From assembly GCA_028281235.1 (NCBI GenBank), contig JANQKG010000002.1, positions 35,849 through 99,848 on the forward strand: 64,000 bases of DNA, read 5' to 3'. The notes under the pieces were generated by a model. It was given only the letters and a program-made list of their open reading frames with translations. It was not told where the DNA came from and ran no database searches. The translations under genes were made by a program, and so were the position numbers. The stretch comes from Afifellaceae bacterium. Its GTDB lineage: Bacteria; Pseudomonadota; Alphaproteobacteria; Rhizobiales; Afifellaceae. This document shows positions 51,113 to 60,822 of the stretch, piece by piece (position 1 is the stretch's first letter; every line of letters begins with the position of its first letter).

Positions 51113-52495
51113 CTAATGACCGGCCTGCTCCCGCCAGGCCTGAGCGTATTCGGCAAAGCGGGGAAGAGTCAGCGCCGGGAAAGGCTGCCTGCTTGGCGGG
51201 CTTTGCCGGTTGCGGTCGACGAGGCAGAGCGCGCCGAGCGTCGTTCCGCCGGACCCGGTGGAGGGGCGCACGTCGCGCCTGGTCAGCGCGGTGAGGGCGG
51301 GGCCGTAGGCGCTATTCATGGCCAGCGGGCCTTCAACGATCGTCGGCCCGTCGGCGCCGATGCAGGTCATGGATTCAGCCGTCATGAGGGCGAGGTAGAG
51401 GCTTGCCGCGGCGGTGCGCTCGCCCGGCGTCAGGCTTTCTGGGTCATGCGACCAGCGGCCTTCGCTCTTGGGGAAGGGCCCAATATTCGCGACGAAGGTC
51501 GGCAGCGGCATGATGCGCTCGTCGATCACGCGCGCAAGCTCTGCGTCGTTCGGCTCCTGCGGCGCGTCGCCGACGAGCTTCTCGAATTCACGGCCGCCCA
51601 TGAAGCGGCCGCACGGCACCGGATCGCCGAACGGTGTGTTGTTGGCGAGCGTGTCGCGCTCCTGGTCGAGGCGATCCAAGTCGCCGCCGGCGGCAAAGAC
51701 AATCGTCCACGTGCCGGTCGACACGACCGTGAAGGGCTGGCGCTCGGCAAGCACATGCGGCAGCAGCGATGCGCTGGAATCGTGGATGCCACAGATCACC
51801 GGCACATCCGGCTTCAGTCCGAGCCGCTCCGCTAGCGCCGGCCGCACCGGAGCGAGCACGTCGAAAGCGGAGCGCAGCGGCGCAAGCAGATTGTTCCAGC
51901 CCATGCGCTCCACCAGGCTCGACCATGTCCGCGTGCGCGGGTTCCACAGATCGGTATGCGCGCCCAGCGAGCACATCTCCGTGGCGGCGATTCCCGACAA
52001 GCGCCACGCCCAATATTGCGCATAGGTCACATAAGCGTCGGCATTCTTCACGGCGTCGGGGAAGCGGCGCTCCTGCCAGAACATCTGCGCGCCGAGATTG
52101 AGCCCGCCAGGCAGGCGCGGCGAGAAGGTCTCGGAGAAATCGGGCCGCACGGCATCATAGGCGTCCACCTCGTCGTCGAGGGCGAGATATTCGTAGTCCA
52201 GCGCCGGAAGGGCCAGGCCGCCGCTGTCGGGGTCGCCGCCGATGAAGGCGCCGGCAGCAGCATGCGCGGTGATTGAGATCGCGTCGACCGGTGTTTCGCG
52301 ATTCAGATCGGCAAGCGCGTCGCAGAGAAAGTCCCACAGCCGTGCAACATCCAAATGCGGGTAGGGGCCGTCTTCGATCACCCGGCTGCCGATTGAGCGA
52401 TGCGCCAGCTCAGCGGCGGTCTCAACCTCCGCCAGCGTGATCTTGGCATTGGTCTTTCCGACATCGATGATGGCGGCGTGCTTGGCTTTGGTCAT
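51113..52495 (-). CDS. rhaK: Rhamnose-locus sugar kinase (FGGY family)
   Basis: 460 residues from ATG 52495 (MTKAKHAAIIDVGKTNAKITL); a 51-residue longer frame is not family-like. FGGY carbohydrate kinase: N-terminal phosphate motif IDVGKTNAK, SITAHAAAGAFIG, a second domain with CGIHDSSASLLP and STGTWTIVFA (phosphate 2), and GGTTLGALCL (adenosine region). In Rhizobium leguminosarum RhaK is needed both to phosphorylate the sugar and for function of the rhamnose ABC transporter. It is 5 bases after the rhaU stop, last of the rha operon. Confidence 0.88.
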   Translation of the reverse strand: MTKAKHAAIIDVGKTNAKITLAEVETAAELAHRSIGSRVIEDGPYPHLDVARLWDFLCDALADLNRETPVDAISITAHAAAGAFIGGDPDSGGLALPALDYEYLALDDEVDAYDAVRPDFSETFSPRLPGGLNLGAQMFWQERRFPDAVKNADAYVTYAQYWAWRLSGIAATEMCSLGAHTDLWNPRTRTWSSLVERMGWNNLLAPLRSAFDVLAPVRPALAERLGLKPDVPVICGIHDSSASLLPHVLAERQPFTVVSTGTWTIVFAAGGDLDRLDQERDTLANNTPFGDPVPCGRFMGGREFEKLVGDAPQEPNDAELARVIDERIMPLPTFVANIGPFPKSEGRWSHDPESLTPGERTAAASLYLALMTAESMTCIGADGPTIVEGPLAMNSAYGPALTALTRRDVRPSTGSGGTTLGALCLVDRNRQSPPSRQPFPALTLPRFAEYAQAWREQAGH

Positions 52496-52500
52496 GGTCT

Positions 52501-52815
52501 TCAAGGCATGTGAAAGACTTGGGCGAGCGGCGTCGCCACCGGCTCGCCGTCGGGCTTCGTCTCCATGATGTCGTGCATGTGCTTCCACCAGCGGCGCATC
52601 ACGGGATGCTCCGGCAGCGCGTCCATCGTGTGGTCGTCGCGCCGCCACAGCACGCCGAAAAGCGTGTTGGTCTCTTCGTCGAGGTGGATGGAATAGTCGC
52701 TGATCCCCGCTTCGCGGAGGAGGGTCACGAGCTCCGGCCAGATGGCGTCGTGGCGGCGGCGATATTCGTCGGCCTGACCGGGATTGAGCCGCATCTTGAA
52801 AGCGTATTTTTCCAT
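52501..52815 (-). CDS. rhaU: L-rhamnose mutarotase
   Basis: 104 residues from ATG 52815 ([61 protein letters not shown]). The His in [10 protein letters not shown], the Tyr in [11 protein letters not shown] and WWKHMHDIM are the conserved active-site region of RhaU/RhaM. It interconverts alpha and beta rhamnopyranose for the isomerase and kinase steps. It lies between rhaS and rhaK, after a strong intergenic hairpin. Confidence 0.95.
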   Translation of the reverse strand: MEKYAFKMRLNPGQADEYRRRHDAIWPELVTLLREAGISDYSIHLDEETNTLFGVLWRRDDHTMDALPEHPVMRRWWKHMHDIMETKPDGEPVATPLAQVFHMP

Positions 52816-52837
52816 CCCGGCTGCGGCTTTCGAGGTT

Positions 52838-52861
52838 CGCCCTCCCCGGGTGGGGAGGGCG
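52838..52861. repeat. Strong intergenic hairpin between rhaS and rhaU
   Basis: Perfect 10-bp stem CGCCCTCCCC / GGGGAGGGCG with a 4-base loop. On the operon strand no T run follows, so it looks like an mRNA-stabilising or attenuating hairpin that would keep rhaS message above the downstream genes. Confidence 0.7.
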
Positions 52862-52882
52862 CTTGTTGTTTCGTTTTCTTGA

Positions 52883-53986
52883 TCAGAAGTCGAAGTCGTT
52901 GATGTTGTCCTTGGTGAAGATGAACGGCGCTCCGAGCAGAATCTCCGAGCCGTTGACGACACTGAGCGTGCCGAGCTTGCCGGCCTCAACGCTCTTGTCG
53001 CCGGGCTTCAGCTTGCCGTCGACGACGGCGCGCATCACGTAGACGGCGGCGTAGCCGAGATCGACCGGATTCCACAGCACCACCGACTTCACGCAATCAG
53101 ACGCCACATAGGGCTTCATCGCGTTGGGCGTCGCCAGACCGACCACGGCGATCTCGCCGCAGGCGCCGGCCTGCGTCACCGCCTCAGCCGATGCCGGAGT
53201 CGCCACCGATGTCATGCCGAAAATGCCGTCCAGGTCGTCGCCATGTTTGTTGATGAGCGTCGTCGCCTGGTTGAAGGACAGATTGTTGTCCTCCTGCGCC
53301 TCGACCGTCTCCAGCCATGTCATGTTCGGATGGCAGGCGGCTTGATAGGCCTGCATCTCGGCGATCCAGCGCGCCTGGTTGGGCGTGGTGAAGGTGGAGG
53401 TGACGATGGCGAACGAGCCGTCCGCGCCGATCTCCTCCGCCATGGCGTCGATCATCGCCTTGCCGATGCCGTTGAACTCCGCCTGGTTGACGAACCATTC
53501 GCGTGCATCGGGCTCCGAATTGGCGTCGTAGCCGACCACGTGGATGCCTTCGCCGAGGGCCTTCTTCAGGACGGGCGCAATCGCCACCGGGTCGTTGGCG
53601 GCGAACAGGATGCCGTCGACGCCCTGGGTGATGTAGTTGTCGATGAAGGTGATCTGGTCGTCGATATTGGCTTCCGTCGGACCGTCGGTGGAGACGTTGA
53701 CGTTGCCGAGTTCCGCGGCGGCTTCCGCCTGGCCTTTGGTGGTGGCGGCGAAGTAACCGATGCCGACCAGCTTGGGCACGTCGATCAACGTGATCTCCTG
53801 TCCCATCTTGTCGGACATGGTCGCCGGCTGGCCGCCGTCATATTCCTTCATCGCCATTTCGCCGGGCGAGCCGTCGCAGGCGAGCGGATTGGTGTCCAGG
53901 CTGTCGGCGCCGTCCCAGCGGTCCTGCGCCATCGCAGGAACCGCAAACACGCCCGCCAGCAGCGCCAGGGTCATGGTTCTAAGCAT
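52883..53986 (-). CDS. rhaS: Rhamnose ABC transporter, substrate-binding protein
   Basis: 367 residues with a Sec signal peptide ([21 protein letters not shown]). Periplasmic sugar-binding fold (type I, ribose-binding-like): [85 protein letters not shown], and [44 protein letters not shown]. Unlike in R. leguminosarum, where rhaS precedes rhaT, it lies here after the permease genes. Separated from rhaQ by 54 bases. Confidence 0.92.
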   Translation of the reverse strand: MLRTMTLALLAGVFAVPAMAQDRWDGADSLDTNPLACDGSPGEMAMKEYDGGQPATMSDKMGQEITLIDVPKLVGIGYFAATTKGQAEAAAELGNVNVSTDGPTEANIDDQITFIDNYITQGVDGILFAANDPVAIAPVLKKALGEGIHVVGYDANSEPDAREWFVNQAEFNGIGKAMIDAMAEEIGADGSFAIVTSTFTTPNQARWIAEMQAYQAACHPNMTWLETVEAQEDNNLSFNQATTLINKHGDDLDGIFGMTSVATPASAEAVTQAGACGEIAVVGLATPNAMKPYVASDCVKSVVLWNPVDLGYAAVYVMRAVVDGKLKPGDKSVEAGKLGTLSVVNGSEILLGAPFIFTKDNINDFDF

Positions 53987-54040
53987 TTACAGTCCTCCCA
54001 CTTGCAAGGGTTCCGGAGCGCCCGCTCGGGCGATCCGTCC

Positions 54041-55009
54041 TCAGCCGTCGCCTCCGCGCCGGTGCTGAAGAAAGTTGGTGATCAGGATCGACAAAATAAG
54101 CACCGTTCCGATCACGACAATCGTTGCGTCCCCTTTGACGCCGGTGAGCGCCAGTCCGTTCTTCAGGAGCTGGATTAGCGTAAAGCCGAGCACCGTTCCG
54201 GCGATCGTCCCCACGCCGCCGAAGATGCTGGTGCCGCCCAACACGACGGCGGCGATCACGTCGAGCTCCAATCCTGTCCCCATGTCGGAGCGCGTGGTGG
54301 AGACGCGCGAGACGAAGATCACACCGGCCAGCCCCGACATGAAGCCGGAAAGCGAATAGATGATGAGCTTGATGCGATCGACCTTGATGGCGGAATAGCG
54401 CGCTGCGGTCTCGTTGTGTCCGATGGCGTAGAGCGAGCGGCCGAACGTGGTGCGCGTCAGAACGATCCAGAAAATGATGATGGCGACCACCAGAATCCAC
54501 AATTGCGTCGGCACGCCGAACATTTCGCCCTGGCCAAGCACGAAGAACCATTCCGGATAGCCGCGCACGGAGCGCGCCTGGCTGATGCCCTCCGCAAGCC
54601 CGCGATAGAGCGCCAGCGTCGCCAATGTCATGATCAGCGGCGGCACGCGGAGCCGCGTGATGAGGAGCCCGTTGAAGAAGCCGGCCGCCGTGCCGACAAG
54701 CATCGCCAGCGCCATGGCCGCGGGAAGCGGCACGCCGAGATTGTGCCAGAAGACGCCGAGCATGATCGCCGACAGGCCGAACATCGAACCGACGGAAAGA
54801 TCGATCCCCGCCGTGATGATGATGAAGGTCATCGGTAGCGCGACCAGCGCGACCTCCGTCATCAGCCGGCCCTGGTTCAGCAGATTGCCGACCGACATGA
54901 AGCGCTCCGCCGTGACCGACAGAACGGCGAGCGAGACGAAGAGTGCAATCAGCAGCACGAGTTCGTGCGTGACGGTAAGGCGCATGCGTGGGGCGGTCGT
55001 GTCGCTCAT
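54041..55009 (-). CDS. rhaQ: Rhamnose ABC transporter permease
   Basis: 322 residues from ATG 55009 (MSDTTAPRMRLTVTHELVLLIALF). About ten membrane segments of the RbsC/XylH type: FIIITAGIDLSVGSMFGLSAIMLG, FNGLLITRLRVPPLIMTLATLALYRGLAEGIS, AIGHNETAARYSAIKVDRIKLIIYSLSGFMSGLAGV (EAA-like loop), and VVLGGTSIFGGVGTIAGTVLG. A much longer frame running into rhaP is an artefact. 8 bases after the rhaP stop. Heterodimer partner of RhaP; which permease is P or Q is assigned by order only. Confidence 0.9.
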   Translation of the reverse strand: MSDTTAPRMRLTVTHELVLLIALFVSLAVLSVTAERFMSVGNLLNQGRLMTEVALVALPMTFIIITAGIDLSVGSMFGLSAIMLGVFWHNLGVPLPAAMALAMLVGTAAGFFNGLLITRLRVPPLIMTLATLALYRGLAEGISQARSVRGYPEWFFVLGQGEMFGVPTQLWILVVAIIIFWIVLTRTTFGRSLYAIGHNETAARYSAIKVDRIKLIIYSLSGFMSGLAGVIFVSRVSTTRSDMGTGLELDVIAAVVLGGTSIFGGVGTIAGTVLGFTLIQLLKNGLALTGVKGDATIVVIGTVLILSILITNFLQHRRGGDG

Positions 55010-55017
55010 GTCATGCT

Positions 55018-56019
55018 CTACCGTCCACGCCCGCGCGCCTGGCGCATGCGCCGCCACATATCGGCCAGCACCGTCACCAAGATGAGCACGCCCTGCACGG
55101 CGCGCAGCCAGTAGGGCGAGACGTTGATGAAGATCAGCGAGGAGCCGATCGCCGCCAGCAAGACGGCGGCGAGCGTGGAGCCCACCACTGTTCCTGTGCC
55201 GCCGAGAATGCTGACGCCGCCGACCACCGACGCAGTGATGATGGTGAGCTCCAGGTTCGGCGGCACGGTCGACTGGATGATGGCGAGCTGCGTTGCATAA
55301 AGCAGCGCGGCGATGCCGACGAAGAAGCCGTGAATGGCGAACACCTTCACCACGGTGCGTTCGCGGCTGATGCCGGAAAGCCGGGCGGCTTCCGCGTTGC
55401 CGCCGACCGCATAGATGGAGCGGCCGGTTGCCGAAAGGCGCATCCAGAGTGCCGCGGCGATGGTCAAGATGACCATGAAGTAGATCGGCATGGGAATGCC
55501 GAAAGGCTTCATCTGCGCCAGGTGAAAGCCCTCCGGCAGCGCGTTGATCCATGCGCCGCCGGTGACGACGATCAGCCCGCCCTTGAGGATGGAGAGAAAG
55601 CCTAGACTGACCACAATGGATGGGATGCGGAGATACGCGACCATCGCGCCCATGGTCGTCGTGAAGGCGATCGACAGAAGGACGGGGATGACCCACGACA
55701 GAACGATGGGCACGCCGGCAACGGCCAACGTGCCGCTCACCGTCGCCAGCACGCCGATCAGCGAGCCGACCGAGATATCGATATTGCCGGAGATGATGAC
55801 CATCGACATGCCGATGGCGGCGACTGCGATATAGGCATTGCCCAGAAAGATCGATTGCAGGTTCCGCTCCGCGACAAAGCGCGGATTGATGGCGCCGACC
55901 ACGACGAAGAGCGCTACGATGGCAAGGAACAGAACCAGCTCTTGGCTGAGCGCAATGCGCGGCACCCACCGCCGGCGTGGCGTAGGCGCAAGTGCGGTCG
56001 TGGCCTCCGGCGCCGCCAT
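55018..56019 (-). CDS. rhaP: Rhamnose ABC transporter permease
   Basis: 333 residues. RbsC-type permease: NAYIAVAAIGMSMVIISGNIDISVGSLIGVLATVSG, VAYLRIPSIVVSLGFLSILKGGLIVVTGG, AVGGNAEAARLSGISRERTVVKVFAIHGFFVGIAALLYATQL (coupling loop), and ASVVGGVSILGGTGTVVGSTLAAVLLAAI. Cytoplasmic N-terminus basic and Pro-rich. Starts 3 bases after the rhaT stop. Confidence 0.9.
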   Translation of the reverse strand: MAAPEATTALAPTPRRRWVPRIALSQELVLFLAIVALFVVVGAINPRFVAERNLQSIFLGNAYIAVAAIGMSMVIISGNIDISVGSLIGVLATVSGTLAVAGVPIVLSWVIPVLLSIAFTTTMGAMVAYLRIPSIVVSLGFLSILKGGLIVVTGGAWINALPEGFHLAQMKPFGIPMPIYFMVILTIAAALWMRLSATGRSIYAVGGNAEAARLSGISRERTVVKVFAIHGFFVGIAALLYATQLAIIQSTVPPNLELTIITASVVGGVSILGGTGTVVGSTLAAVLLAAIGSSLIFINVSPYWLRAVQGVLILVTVLADMWRRMRQARGRGR

Positions 56020-56022
56020 CGC

Positions 56023-57543
56023 CTATTCCGCCGCTACTGCCATGGACGCACTTGCGTCGCTCATCATTGCGGCGGCGAGGCTTTCCTGCGTGGCGTCGGC
56101 GCGGTCGACCTCCGCGACGATCCGCCCGCCGCGCATGACGAGGATGCGGTCGCTCATGCCCAGCACTTCAGGAAGCTCGCTGGAGATCATGATGATGGCC
56201 ATGCCCTCTTGGGCGAGCTCGCTCATCATGCGATGGATCTCCGCCTTCGCGCCGACATCGATGCCGCGTGTCGGCTCGTCCATGATGAGGATGCGCGGCT
56301 CTGTGGCGAGCCATTTGGAGAGGCCGATCTTTTGCTGATTGCCACCGGATAGCTTGCTGACGATCTGGTCGATGCCTGAGGCGCGCACGCGGAACTGGTC
56401 AATGCTCTTGCGCGCGAGCGTTGCCTCGGACTGGCGGTTGAGGAAGCCGCCCTGGGAAATACGGCCGAGGCTGGCGAGCGAGACGTTCTCCGCCAGCCGC
56501 ATGGGGCGCACCAGCCCCTGCCGGCCGCGATCTTCCGGCACATAGGCGATGCCGAGCCGCTTGGCGGCGGACGGGCTGCCGATCCTCACGTTTCTCCCGT
56601 CAACGCGGATGGTGCCGCTCTCCGCGGGTGTCATCCCGAAGATGACCTCGGCCAATTCGCTCCGCCCGGCGCCGACGAGCCCCGCGATGCCGAGAATCTC
56701 GCCGGCGCGAAGTTTCAGGCTGACATCCTTGGTCAGCGGTTGGCGCGTGACGTTCTCCAGCTCAAGCACGACATCGCCGAGCGGCGCTTCGGTCTTGGGG
56801 AACAGTGCGTCTAGCCGGCGCCCGACCATCATCTCAATCAGGCCGTCATGGTCGGTCTCGCTCACCGGCTTGGTGGCGACGAACTCCCCGTCGCGCAAGA
56901 CGGTCACCCGGTCAGCGAGCAGGAAAACCTCCTCAAGCCGATGGCTGATATAGACGACCCCGACGCCGCGCGAGCGCAGGAGGCGCACAATGCCGAAGAG
57001 CCGCTCCACGTCGTGCTCAGTGAGCGCTGCGGTCGGCTCGTCCATGATGAGGATGCGGGCATTGTGCGAGAGCGCCTTGGCGATCTCCACGCGCTGCCGG
57101 TTACCGACCGACAGCGTGCCGACCATGGACGTCACGTCAAGGTCGTGGATGTCGAGCGAGGCGAGGAGCTTGCGCGCCTCCTCGCGCATGGTGCTCCAGT
57201 CGATCGCACCGAAGCGGTTCTTCGGCGCATGCCCCATGAAGATGTTCTCCGCCACGGTGAGCTCGGGGAACAGGAGCAGCTCCTGATAGATGGTGGCGAT
57301 GCCGCGATCTTGCGCCTCCTGCGGCGAGTTGAACGCAATTGTTCCGCCGTCGAGCGTCATGACGCCCTCGTCGGGCTGGTAGACGCCCGACATGATCTTG
57401 ATCAGTGTGGATTTTCCGGCGCCGTTCTCGCCGAGCAGCGCATGCACTTCCGCGGCACGAACGTCGAAGGTGATGTTGGAGAGCGCGCGCACGCCGGGAA
57501 ACGACTTGGAGATGCCGGCGAGCTTGAGAATGGCGTCGCTCAT
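56023..57543 (-). CDS. rhaT: Rhamnose ABC transporter ATP-binding protein (two NBDs)
   Basis: 506 residues with tandem nucleotide-binding domains of the RbsA/XylG type. NBD1: Walker A GENGAGKSTLIKIMSG, Q-loop IATIYQELLLFPELT, signature LSVGNRQRVEIAKAL, Walker B ILIMDEPTAAL. NBD2 has the usual degenerate Walker A (GLVGAGRSELAEVIFG), signature LSGGNQQKIGLSKWLA and ILIMDEPTRGIDVGAKAEIHR. Powers rhamnose uptake with RhaP/RhaQ. ATGA overlap with the rhaR stop (57540-57543), so regulator and transporter are translated together. Confidence 0.93.
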   Translation of the reverse strand: MSDAILKLAGISKSFPGVRALSNITFDVRAAEVHALLGENGAGKSTLIKIMSGVYQPDEGVMTLDGGTIAFNSPQEAQDRGIATIYQELLLFPELTVAENIFMGHAPKNRFGAIDWSTMREEARKLLASLDIHDLDVTSMVGTLSVGNRQRVEIAKALSHNARILIMDEPTAALTEHDVERLFGIVRLLRSRGVGVVYISHRLEEVFLLADRVTVLRDGEFVATKPVSETDHDGLIEMMVGRRLDALFPKTEAPLGDVVLELENVTRQPLTKDVSLKLRAGEILGIAGLVGAGRSELAEVIFGMTPAESGTIRVDGRNVRIGSPSAAKRLGIAYVPEDRGRQGLVRPMRLAENVSLASLGRISQGGFLNRQSEATLARKSIDQFRVRASGIDQIVSKLSGGNQQKIGLSKWLATEPRILIMDEPTRGIDVGAKAEIHRMMSELAQEGMAIIMISSELPEVLGMSDRILVMRGGRIVAEVDRADATQESLAAAMMSDASASMAVAAE

Positions 57544-58343
57544 GCCGATTGAGCCCCCCGCGCGGCCGCCGGCGCCTCCGCAATCGTCACAGCCACGCCC
57601 GCCTTGTCGAGCATGGTAGCAGCTTCGTCGCTTATCCCGTCATCGGTAATGATGGTGTCGACCCGGTCGAGCGCGCAGACCACCAGGCTTGAGCGCTGCG
57701 CAAACTTTGAGGAATCCACCAGCACGATCAGTTCCTCGGCGCGGTCGATCAGTTTCTGCTCGCTATGGAGGAGCTGCGGATCGCGCTCCATGATGCCGAG
57801 GCGGCCGACGCCTTGCGCGCCCATAAACATGCGGCGCGCGTAGAAATTCTGTGTCACGTCGTTATCGAGCGGGCTGAGGATGAGGCCCTGCTCGCGATAG
57901 ATCGTTCCGCCGGGCACCATCACCGTGTTGCGCGAGTGCTTGGCCAGGTGCTCGGCAATGGGAAACGAGTTGGTCAGCACCTGCAGGCGCTTATCGGCGA
58001 GGGCGTGCACCATCTGGAAGGCGGTCGTGCCGCCGTTGATGATGATGGAATCGCCGTCCTCACAAAGCTCCACGGCCTTTTCAGCGATGGCGCGTTTGGC
58101 GTCTATGTTGACGGCTTCGGCCACCTTGAAGGGGCGTCCGGCGATGCCGATGAATTGCGGCGGATGCAGCGCTTCGGCGCCGCCGCGCACGCGCCGCAGC
58201 TTGCCTTGAAGATGAAGCGCGGAGATGTCGCGCCGGATCGTCGCCTCCGATGTGCCCGTCATGTCGACGAGCTCCATCACGGTCACGACCGGACGCTCTT
58301 GCACAGCGTTTAGGATGAGCTTCTGGCGCTCGCGCTCGTGCAT
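57540..58343 (-). CDS. rhaR: DeoR-family regulator of the rhamnose locus
   Basis: 267 residues. N-terminal HTH: RQKLILNAVQERPVVTVMELVDMTGTSEATIRRDISALHLQGKLRRVRGGAEAL, the DeoR pattern. C-terminal sugar-phosphate sensing domain with AEKAVELCEDGDSIIINGGTTAFQMVHAL, RNTVMVPGGTIYREQGLILSPL and LVDSSKFAQRSSLVVCAL. First gene of the operon, divergent from rhaD; in R. leguminosarum RhaR represses both directions. It differs from the AraC-type RhaR of enterobacteria. Confidence 0.92.
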   Translation of the reverse strand: MHERERQKLILNAVQERPVVTVMELVDMTGTSEATIRRDISALHLQGKLRRVRGGAEALHPPQFIGIAGRPFKVAEAVNIDAKRAIAEKAVELCEDGDSIIINGGTTAFQMVHALADKRLQVLTNSFPIAEHLAKHSRNTVMVPGGTIYREQGLILSPLDNDVTQNFYARRMFMGAQGVGRLGIMERDPQLLHSEQKLIDRAEELIVLVDSSKFAQRSSLVVCALDRVDTIITDDGISDEAATMLDKAGVAVTIAEAPAAARGAQSA

Positions 58344-58435
58344 GCCTCCCTCTCATCTTGCTTTTCCCGCATCCATTGCGGTTTCTTCCGCACCTGTCAA
58401 TCAACTTCGCTCAAACTCATTCATATCGCATCGCA

Positions 58436-58490
58436 ACATGCGCGCATGTGATCGTTCATGATTGACATGCCTTGCGCTCCGGGGGATAGG
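58436..58490. promoter_or_regulatory. rhaR-rhaD divergent control region
   Basis: Perfect palindrome ACATGCGCGCATGT at 58436-58449. On the plus strand TTGACA (58462-58467) - 17 - GATAGG (58485) is a plausible rhaD promoter. TTCAT appears at 58419 and 58455, and CATGAT/ACATG pieces repeat around the palindrome. Candidate RhaR operator. Confidence 0.45.
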
Positions 58491-58569
58491 ATCGCGGCCG
58501 AGACGGCGCGCCCTGTCAAGTCGGCGGCTGTATTGAGGGCGCGAGATGATGCGCCGCGGGGAGACGCAC

Positions 58570-60675
58570 ATGCTGAATACGAGCCCGACCGCCGGCCGGA
58601 TCGAGAGCCTTTGGGACGATGCTCAATCCGCGGGAATGAGCGAGTCGGAGCTGCTCCTCTATCGCTCCAATCTGCTTGGCGCCGACAAGCGCGTCACGAA
58701 TTTCGGCGGCGGCAACACGTCCGCCAAGGTGACGGAAACCGATCCGCTGACGCAGCAGAAGGCGACGGTCCTGTGGGTGAAGGGGTCGGGCGGCGATCTC
58801 GGCTCCATGGGGCGCGACGGCTTCGCGACGCTTTACGTCGACAAGCTCGATGCGCTGAAGGGGCTTTATCGCGGCTTGGAGCATGAGGATGAGATGGTCG
58901 GCTATCTGCCGCACGCCACCTTCAACCTCAATCCGCGCGCGGCCTCCATCGACACGCCGCTTCACGCCTACTTACCCTATCCGCATGTCGACCACACGCA
59001 TCCCGATGCAGTGATCGCGATTGCCGCGTCGAAGAATTCGCGTGCGCTGACGGAAACGATCTACGGCGAGGAGATCGGCTGGCTGCCGTGGAAGCGGCCG
59101 GGCTTTGAGCTTGGTCTGTGGCTGGAAAAATTCGCGCGCGAAAACCCCAAGGCAAAAGGCTGTGTGCTTGAGAGCCATGGCCTCTTCACGTGGGCGGACA
59201 CATCCAAGGCCTGTTACGAATTGACCCTCGACATCATCAACCGGGCGATTGCCTGGTTTGAGCAGGAGATCGGCGACAAGCCTGTCTTCGGCGGCGCGCG
59301 TTTGGAGCCGCTCGTCGAAAGCGATCGCCGCGCCGTTGCGTCACGGATGATGCCGGAGATCCGCGGCCTCATCGGCGGTCAAGAATCCAAAATCGGCCAT
59401 TTCGACGATTCCTCCGCGGTGCTGGAATTCGTCGGGTCGGAGCAGGTCACGGAGCTTGCCGCGCTCGGCACGTCGTGTCCGGATCATTTCCTGCGCACCA
59501 AGATCTGGCCGCTCGTCGTTCCGCTCGACAAGGGTGCGGCGAGCGTTGATGAGGCGGTGGCGACACTTGGCAGTCAGCTGGAGGCCTATCGCAGCGACTA
59601 CGCAGCCTATTACGAGCGCTGCAAGCACGCCGATTCGCCGGCTATGCGCGATCCCAATCCGGTCGTCTACCTCATCCCCGGCGTGGGGCAGATTACCTTC
59701 GCCCGCGACAAGGCGACGGCGCGCATTGCCGGTGAGTTCTATGTCAACGCCATCAACGTCATGCGTGGTGCCTCAAGCGTTTCGGACTATTTCGGGCTGC
59801 CGGAGCAGGAGGCCTTCAACATCGAATATTGGCTCCTGGAGGAAGCCAAGCTGCAGCGCATGCCGAAGCCAAAGAGCCTTGCCGGTCGAGTGGCGCTGGT
59901 CACCGGCGCGGCAGGCGGCATTGGCGGCGCCACGGCACGCCGTCTTCTCAGTGAGGGCGCCTGCGTGGTGCTGACGGATATCGATGCGGATATGCTGGCT
60001 GCGACGCATGCGGAGTTCCAGGACGCCTACGGCAAGGATGTCGTGCGCGCCGTCCCGCTCGACGTCACCGACGAAGCGGCCGTTGCGCACTGTTTTGCGG
60101 AAGCGGCCGCCGAATATGGCGGGATCGACATTCTGGTCTCCAATGCAGGGATCTCATCGGCCTCGCCGGTTGAGTCCACCGATCTTTCGCTGTGGCAGCG
60201 CAACATGGACATTCTGGCGACCGGCTATTTTCTGGTGTCGCGCGAGGCCTTCCGCCTGATGAAGCGGCAGAAGCTCGGCGGCGCGATCGTGTTTGTCGCC
60301 TCCAAGAACGGACTGGCCGCCTCGCCCGGCGCGTCAGCCTATTGCACGGCGAAGGCAGCGGAGATCCATCTGGCGCGCTGCCTGGCGCTGGAAGGGGCCG
60401 ATCACAGCATCCGCGTCAACGTTGTCAATCCCGATGCCGTGCTGCGCGGCTCGCGCATCTGGGCCGGCGAATGGCGCGAGCAGCGCGCCGCCGCCTACAA
60501 CATGAAACCGGACGAGCTGGAAGAGCACTACCGTAATCGCTCGCTCCTGAAGCGCTCGGTGTTTCCGGAGGATGTGGCGGAAGCGATCTATTTTCTCGCC
60601 TCCGATCGCGCCGCAAAATCGACCGGCAACATCATCAATGTCGACGCCGGCAATTTGGTGTCCTTCACGCGTTAG
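58570..60675 (+). CDS. rhaD: Bifunctional rhamnulose-1-phosphate aldolase / short-chain dehydrogenase
   Basis: 701 residues from ATG 58570, chosen because GGGGAG lies 6 bases upstream; ATG 58546 would add eight residues. Residues 1 to about 420 are a class II aldolase (RVTNFGGGNTSAKVTETDPL; HVDHTHPDAVIAIAA with zinc His residues; LESHGLFTW). From about 430 an SDR: VALVTGAAGGIGGATARRL (Rossmann), VSNAGISSA, catalytic Ser in VFVASKNG and YCTAK. It splits rhamnulose-1-P into DHAP and lactaldehyde and oxidises the latter. The usual next gene rhaI (isomerase) is missing here. Confidence 0.93.
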   Translation: MLNTSPTAGRIESLWDDAQSAGMSESELLLYRSNLLGADKRVTNFGGGNTSAKVTETDPLTQQKATVLWVKGSGGDLGSMGRDGFATLYVDKLDALKGLYRGLEHEDEMVGYLPHATFNLNPRAASIDTPLHAYLPYPHVDHTHPDAVIAIAASKNSRALTETIYGEEIGWLPWKRPGFELGLWLEKFARENPKAKGCVLESHGLFTWADTSKACYELTLDIINRAIAWFEQEIGDKPVFGGARLEPLVESDRRAVASRMMPEIRGLIGGQESKIGHFDDSSAVLEFVGSEQVTELAALGTSCPDHFLRTKIWPLVVPLDKGAASVDEAVATLGSQLEAYRSDYAAYYERCKHADSPAMRDPNPVVYLIPGVGQITFARDKATARIAGEFYVNAINVMRGASSVSDYFGLPEQEAFNIEYWLLEEAKLQRMPKPKSLAGRVALVTGAAGGIGGATARRLLSEGACVVLTDIDADMLAATHAEFQDAYGKDVVRAVPLDVTDEAAVAHCFAEAAAEYGGIDILVSNAGISSASPVESTDLSLWQRNMDILATGYFLVSREAFRLMKRQKLGGAIVFVASKNGLAASPGASAYCTAKAAEIHLARCLALEGADHSIRVNVVNPDAVLRGSRIWAGEWREQRAAAYNMKPDELEEHYRNRSLLKRSVFPEDVAEAIYFLASDRAAKSTGNIINVDAGNLVSFTR

Positions 60676-60822
60676 GGCCTGCTTCGCACTATCCTTGGAG
60701 CGGATCGCGCGTACCAGAGTCGCGTCACCTTTAAGGCGCGGTGTTGATAATGCTCATCGGCTCCGCCACAATACGATCGGGTGGTCAAGAGGTAGCCTCA
60801 CCACGCAACGGGGGATGATTCC

